Source: an uncultured Pelagibacteraceae bacterium | GTDB lineage: Bacteria > Pseudomonadota > Alphaproteobacteria > Pelagibacterales > Pelagibacteraceae | Length of the DNA stretch: 64,000 nucleotides | Reading direction: 5' to 3' | Assembly: GCA_902591045.1 (NCBI GenBank) | Contig: CACIZC010000001.1 | Location: forward strand, 62,001-126,000 | Part shown: positions 29,356-37,656 of the stretch, piece after piece | Position numbering within the stretch: the stretch's first letter is position 1 | Layout: each line of letters opens with the position of its first letter | Notes under the pieces: model-generated | What the model saw: only the letters and a program-made list of their open reading frames with translations | What the model was told of the DNA's origin: nothing | The model's database searches: none | Translations under genes and position numbers: made by a program

Positions 29356-30009
29356 ATGAGTTCAAAGAAAAAAGCAAAAGTAATATTAAAAATTCTTAAT
29401 AAAATTTATCCTAAAACTCCGACTCCGCTTAAACACAAAAATACATTTACTCTATTAGTCTCTGTAGCCCTGTCTGCACAAACCACGGATATTAATGTAA
29501 ATAAAGCGACTAAGAATATATATCCAAAATATTATAAACCAGAACATTTTGTAAAGTTGGGAAGAAAAAAAATTGAAAAATTAATAAAAAGTTTAGGTTT
29601 TTTTAGAAACAAAGCTAAAAGCGTATATTTACTTTCAAAACAATTAGTGGAAAAACACGACAGTAAAGTTCCAAAAAATTTTAAAGACCTTGAAAATTTA
29701 CAAGGTGTAGGACATAAAACAGCAAGCGTAGTAATGTCTCAAGCATTTGGTTATCCTGCCTTTCCTGTAGATACACACATTCATCGTTTGGCACAAAGAT
29801 GGGGCTTAACTAGTGGAAAAAATGTTGTTCAAACTGAAAAGGACTTAAAAAGATTATTTCCAAAAAAATCATGGAATAAACTTCATCTTCAAATAATTTA
29901 CTATGGAAGAGAGTATTGTAAGGCAAGAGAATGTTATGGTCTAACTTGTAAAATCTGCACCACTTGTTATCCTAAACGAAAAACACCAGTTAAAACAAAG
30001 AAAGCTTAA
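29356..30009 (+). CDS. nth: Endonuclease III (DNA glycosylase/AP lyase)
   Basis: 217 aa. The helix-hairpin-helix and catalytic region is clear: LENLQGVGHKTASVVMSQAF, then PVDTHIHRLAQRWGL, supplying the catalytic Lys and Asp. The C-terminal iron-sulfur loop is unusual. It has five cysteines spaced C-x4-C-x4-C-x2-C-x2-C rather than the canonical C-x6-C-x2-C-x5-C. It removes oxidised pyrimidines in base excision repair. It lies between dapB and a PfkB kinase, one base apart from the latter. Confidence 0.92.
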   Translation: MSSKKKAKVILKILNKIYPKTPTPLKHKNTFTLLVSVALSAQTTDINVNKATKNIYPKYYKPEHFVKLGRKKIEKLIKSLGFFRNKAKSVYLLSKQLVEKHDSKVPKNFKDLENLQGVGHKTASVVMSQAFGYPAFPVDTHIHRLAQRWGLTSGKNVVQTEKDLKRLFPKKSWNKLHLQIIYYGREYCKARECYGLTCKICTTCYPKRKTPVKTKKA

Positions 30010-30010
30010 T

Positions 30011-30940
30011 ATGAAAATTTTAGGAATGGGAAATGCAATAGTAGATGTTATCTGCAAGGTAGATGATAATTTTTTAGCTGAAAATAATCTTACTAAAAGC
30101 ACAATGAAATTAGTTAATGAAATTGAATTTAAAAAATTGTTATCTAGTCTAAAAATTGAAGAAACTGTTGCAGGTGGGTCTGTTGCAAATTCCATTGTAG
30201 GTCTAGCACAGCTAGGTAACAATGTCGGTTTTATAGGCAAGGTTAACAAGGATGATCTAGGCAATAAATACGAAGAGGGCCTTGAAAAAGAAAAAGTAAA
30301 ATATTTTTATTCTAAAAAAAAAGAAGAGTTGTCGACTGGAACTTGTTTAATTTTAATAACGCCTGACTCAGAAAGAACAATGTGTACTTTTTTGGGAATC
30401 GCAGGAAAAATTAATGAAAATGACATTGATGTTGGTGCTATTCAAAGTAGTGAAATAATTTTCTTAGAAGGATATCTCTGGGATGAAGGAAGTCCAAAAA
30501 AAGCTTTTGAGAAAGCTATAAAGAACTCAAATAAAGTTGCTATGTCACTATCTGATCAGTTTTGTGTTAATAGACATAAGCCACACTTTTTAAATTTAGT
30601 TAAAAATAAATTAGATATTACATTCGCAAACGAACAAGAAATTTTATCTTTAATTGATAGTAAAAGTTTTGATGAAGTAATTTCTTTTGGAAAAAATATT
30701 GGAAAGTTAATGGTTATAACTCGAGGTGAGAAAGGTAGTATTGCAATAAATAAAAATGATGTGGTTGAATGTGGTGTTCAAAAGAATTTAAAAATTGTTG
30801 ATTTAACAGGAGCTGGTGATCTTTTTGCTGCTGGATTTTTGCATGGTCATATAAATAATTTATCACTTAAAAAAAGCTTAGAAAAAGGGACTGAGATGTC
30901 GTCTAAAATAATTCAAAAAATTGGAGCTAGACTCTCTTAA
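30011..30940 (+). CDS. PfkB-family carbohydrate/adenosine kinase
   Basis: 309 aa ribokinase-fold enzyme. The N-terminal substrate motif (VAGGSVANSIVGLAQLGNNVGFIGKV) and the C-terminal PfkB signature DLTGAGDLFAAGFLHG with the catalytic Asp are both present. The overall pattern is closest to adenosine-kinase-like members common in alphaproteobacteria, but the substrate cannot be fixed from sequence. The last 14 bases overlap the stop end of the opposing ArfA-like gene. Confidence 0.88.
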   Translation: MKILGMGNAIVDVICKVDDNFLAENNLTKSTMKLVNEIEFKKLLSSLKIEETVAGGSVANSIVGLAQLGNNVGFIGKVNKDDLGNKYEEGLEKEKVKYFYSKKKEELSTGTCLILITPDSERTMCTFLGIAGKINENDIDVGAIQSSEIIFLEGYLWDEGSPKKAFEKAIKNSNKVAMSLSDQFCVNRHKPHFLNLVKNKLDITFANEQEILSLIDSKSFDEVISFGKNIGKLMVITRGEKGSIAINKNDVVECGVQKNLKIVDLTGAGDLFAAGFLHGHINNLSLKKSLEKGTEMSSKIIQKIGARLS

Positions 30941-31043
30941 GTTTTTTTCTGTTATAGCTTCCTTTTCCCTTTTTTGGTTTTACAACACGTTTACGGTATT
31001 TTTTTGTAAATAAATCTTTTGCAAAAATATTTCTTTTTTTCAA
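30927..31043 (-). CDS. ArfA-like alternative ribosome-rescue factor, 38 aa
   Basis: A short gene starting with TTG at 31043 and ending with TAG at 30927-30929. The product begins MKKRNIFAKDLFTKKYRKR and continues VVKPKKGKGSYNRKKLKRV. The LF-x3-R-x-R-V-V and KKGKGSY-x-RK pattern is the core of ArfA (PF03889-type), which recruits release factor 2 to ribosomes stalled without a stop codon. The TTG overlaps the TGA stop of the upstream regulator gene as TTGA, implying coupled translation. It fills the apparent gap between the PfkB gene and the regulator. The protein is very basic, as expected for a ribosome ligand; it could instead be another small ribosomal-interacting peptide. Confidence 0.74.
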   Translation of the reverse strand: MKKRNIFAKDLFTKKYRKRVVKPKKGKGSYNRKKLKRV

Positions 31044-31672
31044 AGTTTATAGCCTCTCTTAGTGTGTTTGATAAAGTTTTCATCACCAAAAAAATTTTTA
31101 ATTTTTTGCCTTAGTCTATAAATATGTGTCTCGATAGTATGAGTATCGCTTTCTGAAGAATACTCCCAAATATATTTGAGTATATAATCTTTATCTAGAG
31201 GCTTTTTGGATGTATGAAGTTTTTCTATAAAATAAATTTCTTTTTCAGTTATTTTTACAGCTTTATTATCTTTTTTTAAAACTCGCTCGTTCTTATCTAA
31301 AATATAATCCTTGATTTTTATAAGTGAGTTTTTATCAAATTGATGTTTTTGAGAAACATTTATTATAACCTCATTTAATTCAATCAAATTTATTGGCAGC
31401 CCTATAATTTTGCTAAATTCATTTTTAAATCCATTTTTTTCGTTATGTTTTTTAAGTAGAATTTTAGGAATATTAATCTTCTCAAATAACTCTGTTTTTT
31501 TTCCATTAGACTCGACTACTAAAAGGTTATACTCGCCATTTATCAATTTTTTTTCATTTAAAGAGTTGAGAAAAACCATATCAAACCCTAAAAACTCTTT
31601 TACTTCCTCGAGTGACTTGGTAAAATTTTTACTGCAAAGGAAAGCTACATTAATATTATTAGAATTATGCAT
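31040..31672 (-). CDS. Winged-helix response-regulator-like protein with degenerate receiver
   Basis: 210 aa. The C-terminal half is a typical OmpR/PhoB DNA-binding domain (VKITEKEIYFIEKL, then SDTHTIETHIYRLRQKI and HTKRGYKL at the end). The N-terminal 115 residues have receiver-like alternation (NVAFLCSKNF; YNLLVVESNGKK). The position expected to hold the phosphorylated Asp reads Glu54-Ser55 and the acidic pocket is not evident. It is probably phosphorylation-independent. The start abuts the L,D-transpeptidase start head to head in ATGCAT, and the stop is coupled to the ArfA-like gene. No histidine kinase is nearby. Confidence 0.8.
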   Translation of the reverse strand: MHNSNNINVAFLCSKNFTKSLEEVKEFLGFDMVFLNSLNEKKLINGEYNLLVVESNGKKTELFEKINIPKILLKKHNEKNGFKNEFSKIIGLPINLIELNEVIINVSQKHQFDKNSLIKIKDYILDKNERVLKKDNKAVKITEKEIYFIEKLHTSKKPLDKDYILKYIWEYSSESDTHTIETHIYRLRQKIKNFFGDENFIKHTKRGYKL

Positions 31673-32158
31673 CTATATCTTAAAAATAAATTTATATACT
31701 TCAATGGAAACAAGATCAAATGTTCTATTGGTAAAAATGGTTTAACTGCTAAAAAACGTGAAGGAGATTTGAAAACTCCAAAAGGGAGATTTAAATTTAA
31801 GTTACTTTTCTACAGAAAAGACAGAAATAAAAATCTTAAGTCAAAAATAATAAAGAAGGCTATCAAAAAAAATATGGGGTGGTGTGATGACCCTAGTTCT
31901 AAATTTTATAATAAATTAATTAAATTTCCTTTTAAAAAAAGGGCAGAAAAAATGTATTTGAAAAAAAAAGCTTATGATTTAGTTCTTATTTTAAATTACA
32001 ATATGAGCCCTGTAGTTAAAAATAAAGGAAGTGCAATTTTCATGCATATTGCTAGTAAAAATTATTCATCTACAAAAGGGTGTGTAGCAATAAAAAAAAA
32101 TGATTTTTTGAAGATCTTGAGTAAAATTTCAAAAAAATCATTATTAATTATTAGTTGA
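31667..32158 (+). CDS. L,D-transpeptidase (YkuD) family protein
   Basis: 163 aa, very basic. The YkuD catalytic region is present near the C-terminus: FMHIASKNYSSTKGCVAI, with His127 and Cys139 in the T-K-G-C motif. The N-terminal part (KREGDLKTPKGRFKF) matches the family's G-D-x-x-T-P-x-G motif. No signal peptide is visible, so its route to peptidoglycan is unclear, a trait shared with other short alphaproteobacterial members. It is divergent from the winged-helix regulator and convergent with yggS (15-base overlap). Confidence 0.83.
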   Translation: MHLYLKNKFIYFNGNKIKCSIGKNGLTAKKREGDLKTPKGRFKFKLLFYRKDRNKNLKSKIIKKAIKKNMGWCDDPSSKFYNKLIKFPFKKRAEKMYLKKKAYDLVLILNYNMSPVVKNKGSAIFMHIASKNYSSTKGCVAIKKNDFLKILSKISKKSLLIIS

Positions 32159-32821
32159 ATTTCTATCGCCTAAAATTGCCGATCCAATTCTTAAAAAAGT
32201 TGAGTTAAATTTTAAAGCAGAAGTATAATCTGAAGACATGCCCATACTTAATTCTTTAAATCTAAGATCTAGATTTAATTTTGAAACTATTTCAAAGTAT
32301 TTTTCGGACTCACCGTCATTAGGAGGCAAAACCATGAGGCCGATTATATTTAATTTTGTTTCTTGAGAACAAAATTTTACTAGATCCTCAATTTCATTTA
32401 TTAAAACTCCAGATTTTTGATTTTCACTCCCAATATTAACTTGGATAAAATAGGACAATTTTTTATTCAAATTATCTTCCGCTTTGTTTAAAGCTTGTGC
32501 AAGTTTTTTACTATCCAATGAGTGAACATAATCAAAAAGATCGACTGCTTTTTTTGCTTTATTACTCTGTAATTTTCCAATCATGTGGAGTTTTAAATCG
32601 GGGTTTTCCTTTTTTATACCTTGCCATTTAGATTCGGCTTCTTGAACCTTATTTTCTCCAAAGTGTTTATGCCCACTTTTTATGAGAGGCATCAATCTAC
32701 TAATTGGAAAAGTTTTGGACACACAAATAACATGTGGTGGGCTACTTTTTTTATTTTTAAATTTTTCTATATTTTGTTGTATTAAATTTAATTTATTTAT
32801 ACTTTCATCAATAATGGACAT
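32144..32821 (-). CDS. yggS: YggS/PROSC-family PLP homeostasis protein
   Basis: 225 aa, alanine-racemase-like TIM barrel. The PLP lysine is Lys36 in HVICVSKTFP. Other family motifs are HFGENKVQEAESKW, LHMIGKLQSNK and the phosphate-site LSMGMSSDYTSAL. It balances free PLP and affects amino-acid pools. Its start overlaps the start of the divergent ThiE-like gene by 8 bases. Confidence 0.94.
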   Translation of the reverse strand: MSIIDESINKLNLIQQNIEKFKNKKSSPPHVICVSKTFPISRLMPLIKSGHKHFGENKVQEAESKWQGIKKENPDLKLHMIGKLQSNKAKKAVDLFDYVHSLDSKKLAQALNKAEDNLNKKLSYFIQVNIGSENQKSGVLINEIEDLVKFCSQETKLNIIGLMVLPPNDGESEKYFEIVSKLNLDLRFKELSMGMSSDYTSALKFNSTFLRIGSAILGDRNSTNN

Positions 32822-33392
32822 AAAAAAAAAATTTTACATATATTTCGTCACAGAAAACTTGAAGGAGCATAACTTAGATTATGTAAAAAAAACAGGTGGT
32901 ATTTTAATTATTAGAAATCCACATAAACTGGCTTTGATTAAATTAAAAAAATTTAAACGTGAATGTGATAGACGTAGAATTAAAGTCTATATTTCAAACA
33001 ATATTAAGATACTTTTTCAACTTAAATCAAACGAATTGTATTTATCCTCATATAATAAGCGTTATTTTAAACACTTAAAATTAATAAAAACTAAATTGGA
33101 CATTATAGGGAGTGCCCATAATTTTACGGAAATTAAACAAAAAATAAATCAAGGTTGTAGTCAAATTTTCTTATCTAGACTATTTAAAACTGATTATAAG
33201 TTCAAAAAAGGCTGGCTGGGTACTACAAAGTTTAATTTATTAACAAAAGAATTTACACATGATTTTGTTGCTTTAGGAGGAATAAAAAAAAATAACTTTA
33301 AAAATCTCAGAAATCTTAAAATAATCGGTTGTGCTTTTTTTAGTGACAAAAAAAAAGCCGGTAATTTCTTACCGGCTTTTTATAAAAATTAA
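32814..33392 (+). CDS. ThiE/TenI-like thiamine phosphate synthase superfamily protein
   Basis: 192 aa from the ATG at 32814 (the open frame runs 44 codons further upstream inside yggS). A TIM-barrel TenI/ThiE pattern is visible: KLDIIGSAHNFTEIKQKINQG, then QIFLSRLFKT and FVALGGIKKNNF. It is diverged: the ThiE pyrophosphate-binding residues are not all recognisable, so a true thiamine phosphate synthase role is uncertain. The last codons overlap a strong terminator hairpin. Confidence 0.75.
   Translation: MDIKKKFYIYFVTENLKEHNLDYVKKTGGILIIRNPHKLALIKLKKFKRECDRRRIKVYISNNIKILFQLKSNELYLSSYNKRYFKHLKLIKTKLDIIGSAHNFTEIKQKINQGCSQIFLSRLFKTDYKFKKGWLGTTKFNLLTKEFTHDFVALGGIKKNNFKNLRNLKIIGCAFFSDKKKAGNFLPAFYKN
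33351..33383. terminator. Bidirectional intrinsic terminator between ThiE-like gene and porin
   Basis: An 8-bp perfect stem GCCGGTAA / TTACCGGC (33357-33364 with 33369-33376) and a 4-base loop. It is flanked by A-runs on the left and T-runs on the right, so it can terminate in both directions. For the porin (minus strand) it lies 26 bases past the stop; for the plus strand it is inside the last codons of the ThiE-like gene. Confidence 0.92.
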
Positions 33393-33402
33393 ATTTTTTA
33401 AT

Positions 33403-34404
33403 TTAGAATGCTATCGCTAGTGAAACTGTTGTTGCATCCGTACTTCTGTTAGCAGAGTACGAACAGTTAGAACAATCAGAATCAGCTATGTTTATAGTCA
33501 TTCCACCCATAGAATAAGACGCACTTATGCTGTCAAAATCTTGTTCAGTTCTTAGACCGTCTGCTGCAGTTTTACTTGCATCAATCCAGTTATAAGACAC
33601 TGATAAGTCGTCAGACACAGTGTATGATATTCCGTAATATTGTTGCTTGTATAGAACGTTTCCACCTGTAGAAACAGCACCAATTTGGTAACCTAGAGAG
33701 AAAGGTCCTGTTGCATACTTAACGTACGCTGTACCTTCGTCTTGGTCAGTTGTGCCTGGTCCTACTGCTTGGCTATCTTGATTGATAGTTTCCATAATAG
33801 CATATCCAGCTCCTACGCTTAATCCTTCAACCATAGGTACTGAACCTTTTATTACGATTTCTTTTCCGTCACCACTACCAGCTCCTGCAGTACCCGCTGT
33901 ACCATTGTCAGCTTGAGCGTCTCCAGAACCTGCGTCTCCAGTGTAGAATGCATCAACTGTAAAACCAGATCCCATAACATCAGCTAATGTATATCTGATA
34001 CCATAAGTTCCGTCGTTACCGTTAACGTCATCGATTGAACCAACCATAGCGTTAGCTTCTTCAAAAGCTGTAGGCGTTACGTCGTCAATCGCACTAATAG
34101 GTGCACCTGCTGATGTTAATGCAATTGTTCCGAAATCAGTACCAAATGAAAGTTCTGAATCGTTGTATGCCATAGCATCAGTGATAGTTTGTTTGTATGA
34201 AACAGTATTACCATTTACGTCTGTAGAACCTGTAACTGATAATTCCTTGTCCATACCTAACTCATTACCGATATTGGAATATCCACTACCAGTAGTGTAA
34301 GTTGCCTCCATGCTACCTGTTAGTGACATCTCACCTGCGTTAGCAGATGTGATAGCCAGCGTACCAGCTAGTGCAGACAAACCTAGTTTAGTTATGTTTT
34401 TCAT
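33403..34404 (-). CDS. Outer-membrane porin
   Basis: 333 aa. The signal peptide is cleaved after ANA (Ala23). The mature protein has alternating beta-strand patterns and ends with a terminal Phe (VSLAIAF), the outer-membrane insertion signal. A Gly/Asp/Ala-rich low-complexity loop lies near residues 155-182. It fits the general gram-negative porin family and is probably the major diffusion channel. Base composition is about 40% GC against about 30% around it, and a strong AAGGAG Shine-Dalgarno precedes the ATG, both suggesting high expression. The leader holds nested inverted repeats. Confidence 0.85.
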   Translation of the reverse strand: MKNITKLGLSALAGTLAITSANAGEMSLTGSMEATYTTGSGYSNIGNELGMDKELSVTGSTDVNGNTVSYKQTITDAMAYNDSELSFGTDFGTIALTSAGAPISAIDDVTPTAFEEANAMVGSIDDVNGNDGTYGIRYTLADVMGSGFTVDAFYTGDAGSGDAQADNGTAGTAGAGSGDGKEIVIKGSVPMVEGLSVGAGYAIMETINQDSQAVGPGTTDQDEGTAYVKYATGPFSLGYQIGAVSTGGNVLYKQQYYGISYTVSDDLSVSYNWIDASKTAADGLRTEQDFDSISASYSMGGMTINIADSDCSNCSYSANRSTDATTVSLAIAF

Positions 34405-34440
34405 GTTTATCTCCTTGTTTGTTTATTTAAATAAACATGA
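34401..34440 (-). promoter_or_regulatory. Porin leader: competing hairpins over RBS and start codon
   Basis: Two mutually exclusive pairings can form in the mRNA leader. One is a 10-bp repeat (TCATGTTTAT at 34401-34410 with ATAAACATGA at 34431-34440) that buries the start codon and loops out the Shine-Dalgarno. The other is an 18-base perfect palindrome, TGTTTATTTAAATAAACA (34420-34437), that uses the same upstream arm and leaves the start free. Confidence 0.55.
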
Positions 34441-34589
34441 CCAAATTATTAAATATTCACTGTATTTTCCTTAATATTGAGCTATTTTTGATGTTTTTTT
34501 TATTAAGTGTGATAAAAATATCACAAATAAATATCCTTTTTAAAGGCTTTTTTAGTGTTTATTCTTGCTCTATAGGGTTAATAAAAAAT
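34405..34589. promoter_or_regulatory. Divergent porin / DUF3576 intergenic region with operator-like palindrome
   Basis: A 185-base spacer, one of the longest in the window, must hold the porin promoter. At 34508-34525 there is a perfect inverted repeat TGTGATA-AAAA-TATCACA, typical in form of a dimeric regulator site (Crp/Fnr-like half sites, but with non-standard spacing). I found no high-scoring -35/-10 pair for either direction. Confidence 0.5.
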
Positions 34590-35129
34590 ATGGCAAATTC
34601 ACGTGATATTTTGAATCGAGTCGCATCAGCATTGATGATTTTTCTTATTCTTTTCCTTTCATCCTGCAATAGCATCCCAGCTGGAGATGCAAGAAAAACA
34701 CCGGCGTCAGGGAAAGAAAGGGCCAGAAAAAATATAGAAGAGGGAAGAGGAATAACTCTTGGTGGTATAGGAAATCAAAAAACAACTTACCAATTTAGCA
34801 GTTCAAACCCGATGTGGAGAGCAACATTTGATGTTATAGATTTTATGCCTTTGGTAACAGTGGATTACTCTGGTGGCATGATTATAACAGATTGGTACAC
34901 TGACTCTAATACTACTAATGATTCTCTTAAATTTACAATCAGATTTTTGTCTAACGAAATAAGACCAGATAGTCTAAAAATCATAGTTCATAAAAAAACC
35001 TGTAAAGTTCAGTCAAATTGCATTGTTAGAAAAATATCATCTAAATTAGAAGATACCATTAGAGCAGAAATCATCACGAAAGCTGCACAATTAGAGCAGG
35101 CTAGTAAAAACAAGAAAAAGAAAAATTAA
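34590..35129 (+). CDS. DUF3576 outer-membrane lipoprotein
   Basis: 179 aa from the ATG at 34590, chosen because it gives a proper lipoprotein signal (hydrophobic stretch, lipobox L-S-S-C, Cys26). The longer open frame starts inside the porin palindrome and would bury the signal. The body has [33 protein letters not shown], split here as [15 protein letters not shown] and [17 protein letters not shown], matching the alphaproteobacterial DUF3576 family, whose function is unknown. It is followed 13 bases later by leuS and then lptE, so an envelope role is plausible. Confidence 0.82.
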   Translation: MANSRDILNRVASALMIFLILFLSSCNSIPAGDARKTPASGKERARKNIEEGRGITLGGIGNQKTTYQFSSSNPMWRATFDVIDFMPLVTVDYSGGMIITDWYTDSNTTNDSLKFTIRFLSNEIRPDSLKIIVHKKTCKVQSNCIVRKISSKLEDTIRAEIITKAAQLEQASKNKKKKN

Positions 35130-35142
35130 GAATTTATTATTA

Positions 35143-37656
35143 ATGAATAAAGTCGATGTTAATAAGATTGATGAAAAATGGCAGAGTTTTTGGCTAAAGA
35201 ATAAAGATAATTTTCAGAATACAGATAAGAAAAAAAAATTTTATTGTTTAGAAATGTTTCCTTATCCTTCCGGAAAAATTCATATGGGGCATGTTAGGAA
35301 TTATGCAATTGGAGACGTATTAGCTAGATATAAAACAATGAATGGTTTTAATGTTCTTCACCCAATGGGTTGGGATTCTTTTGGTATGCCTGCTGAAAAT
35401 GCAGCCAGGGAAAATAATTTAGATCCCAAAGATTGGACAAAAAAAAATATTGCGACGATGAAAAGACAACTTCAATCACTTGGTTTGTCGATTGATTGGG
35501 ATTTGGAAATTTCAACTTGTGATGAAGAGTATTATAAACATCAACAAGAATTATTTATTGATTTTTTTGAAAAAGGTCTAGTAAGTAGAAAAGAAACATA
35601 TGTTAATTGGGACCCCGTTGATAAAACGGTTCTAGCTAACGAACAAGTAATTGATGGAAGAGGATGGCGATCAAATGCGATTGTAGAAAGAAAAAAATTA
35701 TCACAATGGTTTTTTAATATTTCAAAATTTTCAAATGAGTTACTAGAAGATTTAAACACACTTAACGAATGGCCAGAAAAAGTAAAATTAATGCAAAAAA
35801 ACTGGATAGGAAAGTCTGTAGGGTGTGAAATAGATTTTGAAATTGATGATAAGGGTAAAAAAGTAAAGGTCTTCACTACTCGGCCAGATACCATATTTGG
35901 AGCGACTTTTTTAGCAGTTTCTGTAGACCATCCTTTGTGTAAAAATCTAGAAAAACAAAAAGATTTCATAGAATTTAAAAAAAAATCTTCTCAAGTAGGT
36001 ACTACTGAAGAATCAATAGCAAATGCAGAAAAAATAGGATTTAATTCTGGATTTAAAGCCAAACATCCTTTCATAAAAAATAAAACAATACCTGTTTTTG
36101 TTGCAAATTTTATTTTAATGGATTACGGAACGGGTGCAATTTTTGGGTGTCCTGCTCACGATCAAAGAGACTTTGATTTTGCAACTAAATATAATCTTGA
36201 AATAATACCTGTAGTAAAATCTGAAGAAATTACAGAAAATAAGAAAATGAAAAAAGCATATACTGGCGATGGTAAAATAGTTAATTCTGAATTTTTGAAT
36301 AATTTAAGTGTTGAACAAGCAAAAAAAAAAATAATAGGGGAAATCGAAAGAAAAAAAATTGGAAACAAAAAAGTATCTTTTAGATTAAAGGATTGGGGCA
36401 TATCTAGACAAAGATATTGGGGGTGTCCTATACCTATGATCTATCTAAAAGATGGAAAAGTTGTTCCTGTAGATAAAAGTGAGCTTCCTGTAAAATTGCC
36501 TGAAAATGTAGACTTAAATTCAAAGGGTAATCCGTTAGAAAATCATCCGACTTGGAAAAAAACTAAATATAAAAAAACTGGTGAGAGTGCTACTAGAGAA
36601 ACAGATACTCTTGATACCTTCGTTGACTCTTCGTGGTATTTTATAAGATTTTGTTCGCCAAAATTAAAAGATAAACCTTTTGATGAAAAAGCGTTCAGTT
36701 ATTGGATGCCGGTCGATCAATATATAGGAGGTGTAGAGCATGCAATATTACATTTGCTATATTCAAGATTTTTTATGAGAGCAATTAAATTAAATGATAA
36801 AAAAATTAAAATTAAGGAACCTTTTAAAGGACTTTTTACCCAGGGGATGGTCTGTCATGAAACATATAAAAATGAGAAGGGTGATTGGCTAAGCCCAGAA
36901 GAAATAAAAAAAATTGATAAATCAAAAGTAACCATCGGTCCAGCTGAGGCTATGTCGAAATCTAAAAAAAATGTTGTTGATCCTGAAAGTATGATTAAAA
37001 TTTATGGAGCAGATGCAATAAGGTGGTTTATGCTTTCTGATAGTCCACCAGATAGAGATATTCAGTGGTCAAATGAAGGGGTAGCAGCAGCACATAGATT
37101 TGTTCAAAGAGTTTGGTTGCTAAATAGTAAAGTTTTAGAGAGAAAGGATAAAAAATCCTCTGCTGAAGAAGAAAAGAATTTTCTTATAAAGATCAATAAA
37201 TACTTATTTAAAATTACAAATTTAATTGAAAAATTCCAACTAAACGTGGCTATTGCAAACATTTATGAAGTTGTTCGTTTTCTGGAAGAAAATCTTGAAA
37301 AAAATATTAGTAACCAATATTTTTTCGAATCTCAGGCCAAAATGATGAAAGCTATGATGCCATTTACACCTCATTTGTCTTGGGAATGCCTTTCTAAACT
37401 TGAAGGAAAAAATTTTTATTCAAAAATTGAATGGCCAAAAATAAAAAAATCTCTTTTGGTTGATGATAAAGTTACAATAGTAATTCAGGTTAATGGAAAG
37501 AAAAGGGGCCTAATTTCAGCAAAAAAGGACATTGCTGAGAAAGAGGCTATTAAAGAGGCGAAAAAAGTTGAAAATATTGAAAAAAATCTAAAAGATAAGA
37601 AAATAGTTAAAAACATTTTTGTAAAAAACAAAATTATAAATTTTATTACATCATGA
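35143..37656 (+). CDS. leuS: Leucyl-tRNA synthetase
   Basis: 837 aa class I synthetase. HIGH motif: [20 protein letters not shown] motif: [12 protein letters not shown]. The CP1 editing domain is present ([12 protein letters not shown], then [20 protein letters not shown]). Anticodon-binding and C-terminal domains follow. The stop overlaps the lptE ATG by 4 bases, giving the common leuS-lptE-holA order. Confidence 0.98.
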   Translation: MNKVDVNKIDEKWQSFWLKNKDNFQNTDKKKKFYCLEMFPYPSGKIHMGHVRNYAIGDVLARYKTMNGFNVLHPMGWDSFGMPAENAARENNLDPKDWTKKNIATMKRQLQSLGLSIDWDLEISTCDEEYYKHQQELFIDFFEKGLVSRKETYVNWDPVDKTVLANEQVIDGRGWRSNAIVERKKLSQWFFNISKFSNELLEDLNTLNEWPEKVKLMQKNWIGKSVGCEIDFEIDDKGKKVKVFTTRPDTIFGATFLAVSVDHPLCKNLEKQKDFIEFKKKSSQVGTTEESIANAEKIGFNSGFKAKHPFIKNKTIPVFVANFILMDYGTGAIFGCPAHDQRDFDFATKYNLEIIPVVKSEEITENKKMKKAYTGDGKIVNSEFLNNLSVEQAKKKIIGEIERKKIGNKKVSFRLKDWGISRQRYWGCPIPMIYLKDGKVVPVDKSELPVKLPENVDLNSKGNPLENHPTWKKTKYKKTGESATRETDTLDTFVDSSWYFIRFCSPKLKDKPFDEKAFSYWMPVDQYIGGVEHAILHLLYSRFFMRAIKLNDKKIKIKEPFKGLFTQGMVCHETYKNEKGDWLSPEEIKKIDKSKVTIGPAEAMSKSKKNVVDPESMIKIYGADAIRWFMLSDSPPDRDIQWSNEGVAAAHRFVQRVWLLNSKVLERKDKKSSAEEEKNFLIKINKYLFKITNLIEKFQLNVAIANIYEVVRFLEENLEKNISNQYFFESQAKMMKAMMPFTPHLSWECLSKLEGKNFYSKIEWPKIKKSLLVDDKVTIVIQVNGKKRGLISAKKDIAEKEAIKEAKKVENIEKNLKDKKIVKNIFVKNKIINFITS

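Noticed and set aside
32682-32813. 44-codon N-terminal extension of the ThiE-like protein
   Set aside because: It is the antisense of the yggS N-terminus; the ATG at 32814 gives a normal start for the fold.
34437-34589. 51-codon N-terminal extension of the DUF3576 lipoprotein
   Set aside because: It starts in the porin palindrome and would place the lipoprotein signal far inside the protein; the ATG at 34590 gives a proper lipobox.
34600-34609. TTCACGTGA as a third parS site near the DUF3576 start
   Set aside because: Only the central 9 bases match; the flanking GTT/AAC arms required for ParB are absent.
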